Shown here: positions 12,268 to 23,400 of the stretch, piece by piece | Layout of the letters: the number at the start of each line of letters is the position of its first letter | Position numbering within the stretch: position 1 is the first letter of the stretch | From: Aphelidium insulamus | Lineage: Eukaryota > Aphelidiomycota > Aphelidea > Aphelidiaceae | Direction: 5' to 3' | DNA: 64,000 nucleotides | Assembly (NCBI GenBank): GCA_036784855.1 | Contig: JAZDSV010000001.1 | Coordinates: forward strand, 598,501 to 662,500 | The notes under the pieces: model-generated | Databases searched by the model: none | What the model saw: only the letters and a program-made list of their open reading frames with translations | What the model was told of the DNA's origin: nothing | Made by a program: the position numbers and the translations under genes

Positions 12268-13647
12268 CTAATTTGTCTTTGGCGGCCGCATATTCGAGTG
12301 AACCAAGTGAAAGTTGCCCTCGCCAATGCATGTAACGTTTTCCACTTGGCTTTTCAACAACGCGACATGAACAGTCTGACGGAATAACCTGTCGATGATT
12401 CCTCCCAGCTGTGCGCCAGTCTGCTTGAAATCTGGGCAGCTTTAAAGAGACTGGAATAATAATCAGCTGAACATACCCGGGAAGGCGTTGGCCTCCAGAA
12501 AGTGCACGCAGTACGCCTCATCAACTACGAAATCCAGACCAAACAGTTCAAAAGCGTTCGGAAGCGGCTGGAACATGGTCGCCTCCGAGGCAGCGGCTGC
12601 AAACACTTCAGCAGTGACCGACTTGATCTGCTCAAAGACGGACTGCCAGCGAGGTGATGCTGTGCCGGCCACGCCGTCGCCATCTAGCAGACTCCAGAAC
12701 GGCATCACGGCATCCGACATGGAAGCACCGTCACCGCTCTGATCATCATCGCACTGCAGACACGTGTTGGTGAGGTGGACGAGCATGTCTGCGGTGTCTG
12801 CCATGCTGTAGGGCCGCAACGAAAACAGCGCCAGTATCTCGTCAAACACGTACACCGACAGCGCACCCACGGCCAGCACGTAGACACGCAGGTGAAACTT
12901 GCGGTTGCCGTGCGCCGCCAGCAGCAACGGCCGTGCAATATACTCTTGCAGCACCCACTCGCGCACAAACGAGAACTGTGCCATATCGCACTTGCCATCA
13001 TTGCTATCGTTGCTTTCATTGTCACCATTATCACTGTCTGCTTCATCATCATCATCACTGTCGCCCATGGAATCGCTGTATATGCGCTCAAAGGTGTCGG
13101 CCAGGGAGGCCAGGCGCGAAAACAGTACAATGCCGGCGCCCTTGTTGGCCATGGACGGCTTGAGCACGAACCACTTTTCTTCATCCTCACCAGCAGCAGC
13201 ACACTGTTCATTGGCCAGCAGCGCGTCACGCACCTCAAACGCGTCACTGAGCGCCTCGTCCAGGTACTCGGGATGGTCCAGCTCCAGGATGGCGGTGTGC
13301 GGCACGTGGCGATGGAGCACACTGTGCGGCCGCTTGGTGCACCATTTGTGCAGCGTGTGTGCCAGCTGGGCCTTGCGAATGAGGGCCTTGCGTATGCAGT
13401 ACGTGTTGGCAGTGGGTCGACTGCACAGCGGCACCGTGTGGTCGGCTACGCGGTGCCACGGAATCTCCTCATACTCCATCCAGTACACAGTGGCAGCGCT
13501 GTCAACAGAGCCAACGCCATCAGCACCACCATCACCACCACAAGTAGATATCACCTGGAACTGTCCAGGAAAGGCAAGCAGGGCGGCCACGACGCGCTTC
13601 TGCGTGTACTCGTCGTCCATGCGGACCAGAACGCGTCGCGCGATCAT
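12268..13647 (-). CDS. Tubulin-tyrosine-ligase-like ATP-grasp protein (fungal Pby1 type)
   Basis: The protein has 444 aa in two exons (12477-13647 and 12268-12431), with a frame-consistent 45-bp intron. ATP-grasp/TTL motifs are visible: KWFVLKPSMANKGAGIVLF (nucleotide-binding strand and loop), WVLQEYIARPLLL, KFHLRVYVL, HLTNTCLQ, and FLEANAFPDFKQTG, where the last metal-binding region is rebuilt across the intron. TTL enzymes ligate amino acids to tubulin tails or other proteins. Fungal Pby1-like members have no proven tubulin substrate, so the substrate is unknown. An Asp/Ser/Asn-rich insert lies at about 12990-13070. Without the short second exon the protein would lack its C-terminal helix. 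Confidence 0.82.
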
Positions 13648-14036
13648 GTTGCTGTTTAAATGTTTTCCTTCACAGAGCTCACAGTATTATTGCTGTCCAA
13701 GTTTCTGCGTGCCAGAGTGCTCTGCTGTATGTAGTGCCTGTCTGCCACACTGGTATTTATAGTGACATGGGTGCTGTATCATGGACCTATCTATCATGGA
13801 TATCTATGATAGTCCACGAGCGACTTGCTTATGTCGAAGAGCTGCCAGCTTTTGCCGGCATTGATTGCTGCCCTCAATAACATCAATGCATCAACACATG
13901 TGTGACAGTGCCGTGACTGCGCTTGATGCTGACACTGCGCCGCGTCACCGCAACACCTGATGCCAACACATTCTGACGAGGGTGTGCACTTCACACTTTC
14001 ACGTCACTCCCATCTCAAGCTTCCATTTGGCCGTTG
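13648..14036. other. Intergenic region, divergent promoter space
   Basis: No supported gene. Short repeats of tatctatgat/catggatatc near 13785-13815 give a small imperfect palindrome. Nothing else stands out. Confidence 0.4.
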
Positions 14037-14629
14037 ATGGAAACACCGCCACCGCCCTATACACCACCGGCACCAAATGCCCGCATTGGTCGCGGCAATG
14101 CCGACGTGCCCCCAGAAATCGTCTCTTCCATCCCGCTCACGGCAGCCGACGAACAGATGATACGCTCACTGGTGGCGCAGTCTGGCGCTGGTGGCTCAGC
14201 ATCATCATCATCGGCATCATCACCATTATCAAGCGGCGGCCGTAACACGCCTGTCGTGTCTCCTGTTCACAGTGCATCCAACACTCCGTCAACTGCACCC
14301 ACGGCCCCGAAACAATCAGGAGGCGCGCGTATCCGCCGTCGCAACAACCGCACGGATGCCGCGTTCCTGGCCACACCGGATCCCTCCACGACGACGAGTA
14401 CAGCAAATGCCGCCAGCCCACCATCACACCACCAACCAGTCGCTGGGAGCGCCTGAAGCAAAAGTTGAAACGGCGCCATCGCAACAATCAGCAGCACCAC
14501 CACGACGACCACTACTATGACAGCGACGAGTTCTACCACTCGATCGGCGTGGTGGCGTGGGTGGTGCTGTACGGTCTGCTGGTGGCCGTGTGTGTCACGC
14601 TCCTCGTCGGGCTTATTATCCTCATCTGA
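14037..14629 (+). CDS. Proline-rich protein with C-terminal membrane anchor (model uncertain)
   Basis: I do not recognise this protein. The first frame (ATG 14037) encodes a Pro/Ser/Ala/Thr-rich, probably disordered N-terminus starting METPPPPYTPPAP, with a PPPY-type motif. It stops at 14456. A second frame then encodes a basic segment (WERLKQKLKRRHRNN, 14444-14490), a His/Asp/Tyr-rich stretch and a hydrophobic helix (GVVAWVVLYGLLVAVCVTLL) ending two residues after LIIL at a stop at 14627-14629. This looks like one tail-anchored protein. The frames could be joined by a short intron (for example donor 14339, acceptor 14403) or by a one-base sequence error. I cannot decide between them. Confidence 0.45.
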
Positions 14630-14879
14630 GCTCATCTGAGCTCTGTGGACAGTGGCTGGTTGCACTTCATACATGGAATGTTCTCCAAGTGTTTAGCCAT
14701 CTGTCTCTGAAGCTTCTACATAGTCAGCATTTTTGGGATATCTTGCAGTGTGCCAGTGTCGGCGGCTCAGCTGTATCTATGAGACAGCCATACATATGTA
14801 ACACACTCGCACACACACCTACCAACAGCTACAACAGCACTACACACACCACATAGTATATCTGCACATATACATACAT

Positions 14880-16038
14880 ATGTCAGACAAGGAGCTGCGA
14901 CAGATCCGCCACCACACCAGCACATTTCTGCGAGAGTTGCGGCAGGCCAGGCTCCGGTCCGCGACTCCAACCACTCCGTCTGCGCCACGCCCCAACACAC
15001 TGCCACTGTCACAGCCACAGTTGTCGTCGTCGTCACTGCGGTCTCGGTCCACACGGCGCCATCCAGCTGCCGATATACATGTGCCGCCACACCCGCCATC
15101 GACAACGCCCAGACAGCATCGCCACACAGGATTATCCACCAGCACGTCGCCCGTCAAGGAGGAAGACTTCTCCGTGGGTGGTTCGTACTGTGCACGGCGC
15201 CAACTGCAGCGCGACCTCTCGCCACTGCGCAACCAGCCACAACTCCCCGACCCGCGCCCATTTGGCTTTCATAGCGGCAATCGGCGACGGCCGGATGAAC
15301 TGTATACTCTGGCCCGCGGACATATTGCTGATGATGATCAAGCCAATGTGGATGATGAAGATTTTCTCGCCTCGTTGGCCAAGTTCCGCAGCGAGCACGC
15401 GGCGCTGTGCCAGCATACACCGCACGGCACCGCGGCCATTTCTCCCATCAAGCCATCTGTGAATGTTGTAACTGACGGAGATGCACCTGAACTGGCCGTC
15501 GACCCGGGCTACTGTATGTTCCTCCGCACACACCTAGTTCCTGCATATTGATTGCCCTCACTCACACGGTATAGATACGGGCGGCTACTTTACGGTGAAC
15601 TCGCGATACTTTCCCGTTCATCGGCCGAACCCGTTTGCCTCAGGACAGCCATTTGACGCGGCAGATGATGCGCCTGTCAAGTGGGCCAATTATATCTCAT
15701 GCTTCATCATATTCACATTGCTCAGGGTGAGTATACCGGCCAGAGTGGTGCAGCAGACTAGGCGCACGTACACACCGAAATGCAGACGTGACTATGACCC
15801 GGGTGACAGTATCAGCCTGGGTGATCATCTGTGTCGCGGGTACGAAGTCTCGCTGGGTAGTCGATTGTCGCGGCGACGCACCTCCGAAGCTGGTACACAT
15901 CTTGACATATATGTATATCTATCTATGGATAGAAAGTTTAAATTATCAGGATCGCTGTCCTTTAAGCAGCAGTTCAGGCATTTGCGGCGCGAAGAGGTGA
16001 CGCTGGAGTCTGTGCACTTTTTCGATGCATTTGAATAA
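14880..16038 (+). CDS. Unrecognised protein with a probable membrane segment
   Basis: Exon 1 (14880-15513) encodes a basic, Ser/Pro/Arg-rich N-terminus and an acidic middle (DDDQANVDDEDFLASLAKF). A frame-consistent intron (15514-15574) leads to a conserved-looking stretch, GGYFTVNSRYFPVHRPNPF, and a hydrophobic segment WANYISCFIIFTLL (about 15684-15725). At 15727-15753 a GTGAGT...CAG stretch of 27 bp could be a very short intron that keeps the frame. The open frame then continues to a stop at 16036-16038. No domain family was recognised. Exon structure after 15726 is uncertain. Confidence 0.45.
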
Positions 16039-16052
16039 GAATATAGATTAAG

Positions 16053-16057
<5 letters not shown>

Positions 16058-16086
<29 letters not shown>
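16058..16086. repeat. (TA)n microsatellite
   Basis: An uninterrupted run of ta dinucleotides lies in the AT-rich spacer between two convergent genes. It is followed by a gtgtgtgtg-rich stretch at 16119-16140. Confidence 0.9.
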
Positions 16087-16088
<2 letters not shown>

Positions 16089-16191
16089 GCGTGTATTTAA
16101 GTTGTAGTGTGTATCTGCAGTGTGTGTGTGCGTGTGTGTGCAGGTATACTTGTACTAGTCTAGTCTAGTGGTTTGCTGTTGTCGTCAAATG

Positions 16192-17703
16192 TCACTTTGG
16201 CAGCTCCAGCATCATCTCGGCAATCACGGAGCGTATCCACGGGTCCGTGTGGTACTTGCGGTGATCTTGCTCTGGGGAGGGCGCCGCGGTCAGCTCTCGT
16301 GCCAGTGCCTGCCATCGCTGGCGCTCCGTGTCCACCAGGTCCTTGTCGCGTCTGGCGTGCGACAGTCCATCCAACAAACTCCATCCGACCGTGGAGAGCA
16401 GGCGGTCGGAGCAGCGGCGCCACTCGTCCGTCAAGGCCATGTACGCGGAAAAGTGTTCCAGTAGCGAGTGTGTCGAGTGCATGAACGCGCGTGAAGTTGC
16501 CTCGTACGGGTCGCGTAGTTGTGCATTGGGCAGGCGCACACTGGGTGCCGCAGAGTGCTGTCTTGTAGCATTGCCGTTCAGTGAAGAGCGGGTGGATGCG
16601 CCGCTGGTACCGCCGCCACCACCACTCGTGGATGCCGCTTGCAAAGTTGTCGAGTGTGGCCCAGAGATGGACATGTCCCGTCCCGTGGCATTCCCATTAT
16701 CACCGGCACCACCACCACTACTAGTAGTATTAGTGCCATTATTGCTGGACTGCGCCGTGTCCGAGGTGGACATGGATATGGGCATGGCGGAGGAGTAGAG
16801 CTGTAGCAGGCGCATGGTGGCCTGATGCACCGCCACCTCCTTGTCAATTCGGTGGCGCAGTTCCGACAGCTTGCGCGACAGTGACTGGCGCTCCAGGCGC
16901 AGTAGCTCCACACTGCGTGCACTCTTGGGATCGTCCCATGCAGGCCGTGTGACGGGCGGCGGGAGGGCGCTGTCGGTGTCCTGGTCAGCAGTGCCATCAG
17001 TGGTGGACATGTCGTGCGCCAGCAGTCCAAATATCGACGTTAGTAACTGCGAGTGCATCTTGGACATGTTCTGCACGATCCAGTCGGGATACTGCACCAC
17101 CGCGCGTGCCGTCTGCATTGTCATCTTTGCGGGCGCGGCGACACTGATATCATTGGCGGCGATGTCAGCACGGCTCGGTTCCCTGCTGGTGTCGTCGTCG
17201 TCGTCATAGTTATCATTGGCAGCAGTGTCCATCGTGCAGTCCAGATGGCCAGAAGCCACCGCCACCCGGGACGGCAGATCGTCGTATGACTGCGGCATTG
17301 GACCGCCATGCTTGGACAGAGACGCTGACAGCGGCTTCCACTTGCGCCACCACTGTTTATGCGCGGCGGACGGAGATGCCTGTCGCGGCAAACTGGTATT
17401 ACTCGCCATAGACATTGGACCGGCACTGTCGGCAGCGGAGGTGGCGGCCACAGCATCCGGCACCGACACACTGGGACGGTGGCGGCGCACGAACTTTTTG
17501 GACGGCGCCGCCGAGACACTGGGCGCACCACCCGCAGGCTCTGCCACAGCGGCCTCCATCACGGCCACGGTGCCGGCTTGCACCGTAGACTCGAACAACC
17601 AGGCACCGGCATTCCTCGCGTGCTGTGGAGATGTCTTGGGCGGCAGCGGCGGCGGTGGCAGCGGCGGACTAGCGCCTCGCCCGTCGTTAAACAGCGCCGT
17701 CAT
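16192..17703 (-). CDS. Unrecognised 503-aa protein, low-complexity with helical segments
   Basis: This is a single-exon protein. The N-terminus is proline-rich (SPPLPPPPLPPKTSP), a possible SH3 or profilin ligand. Ser/Ala-rich regions and an Asp-rich run (NYDDDDDTS) follow. Likely helical parts are near 16880-17110 (YPDWIVQNMSKMHSQLL, and the segment ending LSRKLSELRHRIDKEVA, which looks like a short coiled coil) and at the C-terminus (RWQALARELTAAPSPEQ). The Gly/Ser/Thr-rich spacer at 16560-16760 looks disordered. I know no family with this plan. The gene diverges from the glycosyltransferase-like gene at 17901. Confidence 0.6.
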   Translation of the reverse strand: MTALFNDGRGASPPLPPPPLPPKTSPQHARNAGAWLFESTVQAGTVAVMEAAVAEPAGGAPSVSAAPSKKFVRRHRPSVSVPDAVAATSAADSAGPMSMASNTSLPRQASPSAAHKQWWRKWKPLSASLSKHGGPMPQSYDDLPSRVAVASGHLDCTMDTAANDNYDDDDDTSREPSRADIAANDISVAAPAKMTMQTARAVVQYPDWIVQNMSKMHSQLLTSIFGLLAHDMSTTDGTADQDTDSALPPPVTRPAWDDPKSARSVELLRLERQSLSRKLSELRHRIDKEVAVHQATMRLLQLYSSAMPISMSTSDTAQSSNNGTNTTSSGGGAGDNGNATGRDMSISGPHSTTLQAASTSGGGGGTSGASTRSSLNGNATRQHSAAPSVRLPNAQLRDPYEATSRAFMHSTHSLLEHFSAYMALTDEWRRCSDRLLSTVGWSLLDGLSHARRDKDLVDTERQRWQALARELTAAPSPEQDHRKYHTDPWIRSVIAEMMLELPK

Positions 17704-17802
17704 TGTTCGGCGTGGCTGGCAGCTGTTGGCGATGACACAACGCTCTTGTTTCCCTTTTTGGCGCGCCTGTCACGGGCCTGTCACTCTCCTATATAAAGTC
17801 GT

Positions 17803-17824
17803 TGTCTGTCTGTCTGTCTGTCTG
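17803..17824. repeat. (gtct)n microsatellite
   Basis: About five copies of a gtct unit lie in the short divergent promoter region between the genes ending at 17703 (minus) and starting at 17901 (plus). Confidence 0.85.
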
Positions 17825-17900
17825 TCACGGCAAGGCACAGTCACGGTCGTTGTGGTGTCTGTTAGTCACAGTGCACACGCAGACACACTCTCTGCACGCA

Positions 17901-20444
17901 ATGACGACATACCCGCGCAGCAGATCACTGAATCTTTCACAGTCGCCGTTTGCCGCCCACACATTCATCGATGCAGTGGCGCCGCCGACGATTCGCCGCC
18001 AGCAACAGAATAAGAGTGGCGCTGCCTATTCATATGCAGTTCGCTCAGACCGGCGTTCTGCCCGCCACTGTTCTCGGCTGAAGCGTGGCTGGCTGGCAGT
18101 GCTTGGCTCAGTCCTACTCTTGGCCACTATTCTGCTATTCCCGTGGCCTTATACACTGCGCCTCCTGTCGTCTGGATATCGGTCTTCAGCACTCTATGAT
18201 GCCGCAGAGACTGACTCGTCGTCGCCGCCACTGGCCGTCATCTATCGCGTCATTGGCAATGATCTGCCACCGCGGCACTCGCCCGCCCAAGCACTCAAGA
18301 ATCTCATATTCATCCTGGACAATGAACCAGAGCTGCCCGGCGTGACCAAGGTGTGGGTGGTCAATCGCCTGACGGACCGGCGAAAGGAACAGTCGATTGT
18401 CGAGTTGCTTCGTCGATACAGTCGTGACGTGCTCGTGGTGCCGTTCGTGATGGACGAGTATGAGCAGTTGCCACCGTATGACTATCCGCCGGCAGTTGCC
18501 GACCTGTTCTACTCGGACTTGTATCTGGGGCTGACACCGTATGCCAAACTGCTGGCGCGTGACTTCACCTACCACAGCAAGAATCTATACGCCATGAATA
18601 ATAATGGAGCGAGGAATTTGGCGCTGAGTGACGGGCGGTCACGGGGCGCTACCTGGATCTTGCCGTGGGATGGCAACTGTTTCCTCACCGCGGAAGCTTG
18701 GGCCGACATTCGACGCAGCCTTGTCACTCTGCACCCATCGGTGCACTATGTCTACGTCCCAATGGTGCGCGAGACCTTTTTACTGGTCCGACATTTACAC
18801 ATCGTAGATGCGGCTGATGGACAATAATATGGTGCTAAGTGGGAATTTGTCGGTGAACCCGGTCGACGAGCCGCAGGTTATATTTCGCTCCTCCGCCATG
18901 CAGTCATTTGATCTCTCCATGCGTTACGGACGCCGTTCCAAGGGTAAGATTACTGATAATAGTATGCTTCATCTATCTACTTCCAGTTGAATTGCTTTGG
19001 CGACTCGGCATCATTGGCGACTGGGACAAGTACAATTTCTTTCCATGGGAGGCATTGCCTGCTCGTGCACACGATTCCGGGGATGTGGTGTCGGTTGGTT
19101 GGGTGGCGCGACTCTCGTCAGGTCACACGGAACAAGAGACAGCTGGATCGGCGCGGATCCGTCAAAAAAATCGCATCCTCGGCATTCATCGGCAAGTAAT
19201 GATATAGGTAATGTGTCTTACCTGCTGATATTTCAATGCAGCTTCATCGACTTGCTGGATGACGAAGTAATACGCCGGCGTGGCTTCAATGCTCGCGCGT
19301 TATTCCGCTTCAGCGAACTGCAGTTGGACACTTCTCGTCGTCTTTACTGGTCGGGGGATCGCGCGGCTTCCGCTTTGGTGGACATGCTACTCAGCCTGAA
19401 GCACATTGGCCCGGAGCGAGCCGTCGACACTGATTCCATCATTATGGACGCCATAAGTAATCCTGGTCGGGGCATTAAGTCGCTGTACGAATTTCAGTAC
19501 GATTTCATCTGGGCGGTCATGTGTTGGACATTTACCGACGACGCTTTATACGCACAGCACGGGTCACAGCTGCTTCGAGCGTGGCTAATCAATTTCTTGA
19601 ATTCTAACGCAATCGTCGGCAAGATCAGTTCTCAAAGGTATTTAATGTGGTTTATATGGCTTCACTTCTGTATCTATACAGTCGAGCACTTCCCGGAGCG
19701 TCAGTGGCCATATTGATGTTGCTTGGAGAGCCGCTGACCCTGTTTGATTTTGTTGCCAGCACGTGTGATGCGTACGACGAAGATCTGGAACTGATGTCCC
19801 GTTGGATGTTATTTCCCGAGTTTCTTGATAGTGCTCGATTGCTGCATCGTGGTGGATTCATCAAGCATTCCGAGATGGCCACATTGTCTGCGTGGTCATT
19901 GCGGCTGTTTGAGACGTTGTCCGGGGATACGTTCGTGCCGAACTTTGGCCGAAGCCTCCATCTGCGCTCATATTTCGACCTGCAGTTGGCAGCTCTGGCA
20001 GCTTTCAGCGATTTGGCAGTATCATTTGCGCAGCTGGTCGATCGAGCAAGGTCTCGCGAAACTATGATTAGAAATTTCGCGGGACGAGAGTTAGCCGACC
20101 GTTCTTGTTGCTCACGACTCGTGCCTTACGCCAAGAGCTATGATTCTCTACTCGCGGTCGAGGCGGCACTTGGACTGGCCAAATATGGCAACGTAACCAT
20201 TTTAAGCGATGTGGAAATTGCCAGCTATTGTTTAACCATCCAATCTTGTCTGTACAATAGCATCGATGCTCCGGCAATTGATAGACTCTGGCTGCTGGCG
20301 ACCAAGCATACGATTCAATTGTCCGCTTCTGGCTACATCACAGAGGAAGAATGGCGGGAAGATGTTGAACTTTTTCGAGACGCATGGCACCACAGCGATG
20401 ATGCTGACCGTTATATGATACTCATCAGGCTTTTAGCCTCATAG
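17901..20444 (+). CDS. Type II membrane protein with glycosyltransferase-like lumenal domain and helical C-terminal domain
   Basis: The protein has 787 aa in five exons (17901-18764, 18808-18943, 18987-19191, 19242-19637, 19682-20444) that close in frame. One membrane helix near residue 65 (WLAVLGSVLLLATILLF) after a basic cytosolic tail gives type II topology, as in Golgi glycosyltransferases. The next domain opens with VIYRVIGNDLPPRHSP and ends in DNNMVLSGNLS, with a GATWILPWDGNCFLT segment that could carry an acidic metal-binding site (WDGN). The second half, from about 19242, is mostly helical (TDSIIMDAISNPGRGIKSLYEFQ, LYAQHGSQLLRAWLINFLN) and resembles the alpha/alpha-toroid of alginate-lyase-like enzymes. 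The function is inferred only. Intron 3 is GC-AG (donor GCAAGT at 19192). It is convergent with the myosin fusion, 33 bp apart. Confidence 0.65.
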
Positions 20445-20477
20445 AAGTATGTTTAAAGATTATTATCAAAAGTACAT

Positions 20478-23400
20478 CTAATTGTCAAATGGGTACGACT
20501 GAATGTTGCCATCCGATGGAATCACTATGCAGCCCTCCGAGTCAATGGTAAAGTCTTCAAGGATTTTTGCCCCGTTTCGGCTAGACAGCGGCAGTCCATA
20601 ATCCAATAGCTCTTTCCGGTCAAAGCTCTGGAGAACGTTGGTCAATTGAGTGCACCAATTGTCGCGTTGACTATCATTCGCTACGGAGAACATGTACGAC
20701 ACCTTCTTGCCAGCATTTGGATCAGTGTGTCTCGCTTTGATTTGAAAAACGTGTTTCATGAAAGGAGGCTCAACAACGCAACTCTTCCCCTGTGGAAGCG
20801 ACGCTCCGTTGTAGCGGAACGCCGAACGACCAGAAGTCAAAAAGGTAATCCCGTATCGACCCAATGTATCGCCCTGCAGCTGAAACGTGGCCTGATTCGT
20901 TTCCCCAAAAGTGACAAAAGACGGGATCGCCTTCATGCCATTGTGAGGAAATATTTTCACAACCAAGTCCGAATCTGGCCTCGGTATGGAGATTATAATG
21001 GGGGTCGATGCTTCGTGAATAGTCAGGCGAAACGGCAGTCTGGTCATTTTGATCTTGATCTTGTTGATTTCGTCGTCATCTTGCACCGCAGCCACGCCAA
21101 GCTTCTCCAGCAGCACACTTTCGTAGATTTGTTTCAAAATATCCACTGAAATGCTCCTATCGGAATCATGCACCCTGACTTTTGCGACAAAGTCTTTCAG
21201 CGACAAGTTGAGTTGATCCGCCGTGTAGTGCTGCGATGCCGATAAACCATCGTCATCTTTACGGTGCAATTCGGCGTTCAACATCAATATTGCGAACACA
21301 AGCTTCAGAGTCAGCGCGTTGGAGATAAATACATCCGAATTCGCAGCGTAAAATGAAGCCGAAAACTTGTCCAATATCCGATCAATTGTGGTTGGTTCAC
21401 CAGGGAGCCTAAATGATGCCAGAAAGACGCGCAAAGCTTCGTCGGGGCGCATTCCACTGAAATCGAAGGCTTGAAGAAATGCTGATAGAATGTCTTCATT
21501 TTCCTTGTTGCCAATAAATTTGCCAATTTGACGACGATTAAGCCCAGGAGTGCGGTACATGAAGGTTGCCATAGCGGACGGGCTGGCAATCAGCGCGCCA
21601 CGCTCAACCAGGTACGAAATTGCTTTCTTCGGATTAATTTCAAATTTGGCTATGGCTTTTGCCATTGTTGGTGTTTTTCGCATGGCGTCGAGAGAGTCTT
21701 CATTGCGAGTTGCTTTGAGCATCATGCTTTTCAGCATGAGCACAGATTTAAGCACAAATCGTCCTCGAGGTGGCGATCCACCGGAAGGATCTTGATTCGA
21801 TTCCTTTCCAATGATCAGAATGTCATTAAATAAGAACAGAGACCTTTCTTTAACCAAATTGGCATTGATAACTTCCCACACCGATCCTTTACATATAAAT
21901 CGGCGCCAAGGAGTTTCCAAATGTCTTACACTGCGTAACAGCGTATGAGTTGTAGAACCACGAGTGTCGACCGTGGATGTTTGTTGAATGTAATTTTCGC
22001 TTCCGAACGGGACTTTACTGCGTGATACCGTGTCGTCTGCAAATTATGTAATTGACCATACGCGTGAACGACAATAGCGGACTTACCTTGGTGTATGTTC
22101 CTCAACAAGACGTTAAAGTCCAGCTCGCCGCTTATGAGAGCATGTCGATCCAAATCGATAATGTCGCCTAAGTTACGCTCATCTTGTCCACCCAGCACGG
22201 AAGCACGCGCATACTCGAATTCGTCAACAAGCCTTTTAAATCGGGACAAGACCACAGTTAATAGTTCCTTATCTTGATGATCACTGGATGTAAACTCGTC
22301 AATTGCCACCAATTGCGAAACGTATTCTTCCAGCCGATCTAATGGTCGCAGCAAGAATTTTCCTAATTCCACACCAGCACCAAAGTCAATATCAACCTTG
22401 AAAGAATCCATGAGGTTACGAAACCCCGATGATTGTGCTGCATTCGCCGCTAAGCGCTGTTTAATGGCAGGGACTTGCTCCAAATAGCCTTGGTATAAGC
22501 TAGCAATGTTGGGCCTGTTATCCGCATCTGAGCTCACCAGCACGTCCAAAAATAGATCGCCCAAGCATAATACGTCGATTGCGCCATCATTTGGGGAAAC
22601 AGAGTAATCAACACTGCTGACACCAAGTGTGGCGCATAACGGTTTGTACACATTCTCCGCATGATACAGCTCAATGCTTTCGATCCCTGAAAAAAGGGAC
22701 GTGGCTTCCGTAGCAGGCAGAATCATTTGCTCCGCTACAAACGTTTTAACGGATCGCATAAGTAGCAATGTTTGCAGAAATCGTTGCTCTGATTGCAGCA
22801 GATCCCTTATAGCCTGTCGTCGATGTTGCTTCAAGTTTTTCAAGTTGGTGATATCAACTTCACGAAGTATCAGCAATAAATTTGTGCATAGTTGGCGCAC
22901 GCGTACCTGGTTTGTTCAAAACAGAAGCACGGATAGTGCGCAACATTTCAGCGGGCAGCATCTTTGGGGTGTCCTTCTTCACTGTCAGTGACTCCACGTG
23001 TGCTTTAAAGAGCATCATCGTTGACAAAACGCGCTCCGGATTCGTCCCATCCAGTAGCTCATCTACAGAGAATAGACTCTCTTCAGGAATGCCGCACATG
23101 TCGTACGCGGTAACCAGAAACACAAGGATCAGATTTTCCTCATTGGCTCCATTTTTGCGTAGTTCAGTCACAGTAGGTATATGCGAAAAATACATGCGGG
23201 CGAGCGACACCAACACACTTCCATCGGCCAGCATCTGCATCAGTCCTCGAAAGGCTCCATTATGCAGCCTTGGACGGCATCCCAGAATTTCTTCCAGCCA
23301 CTCGTTGATTACAGTTGCATCTTGATCCCATCGTGCGTTTGCATTTTGTGCATTTAGAGTAACGTCATTGGCATCAAGAGCATCCCATGCGCCGTATGAC

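Noticed and set aside
12775-13762. Long plus-strand open frames of 287-294 codons over the TTL-like gene
   Set aside because: They are antisense to clear ATP-grasp motifs. Composition (His/Val or Ser runs) reflects the codon bias of the true strand.
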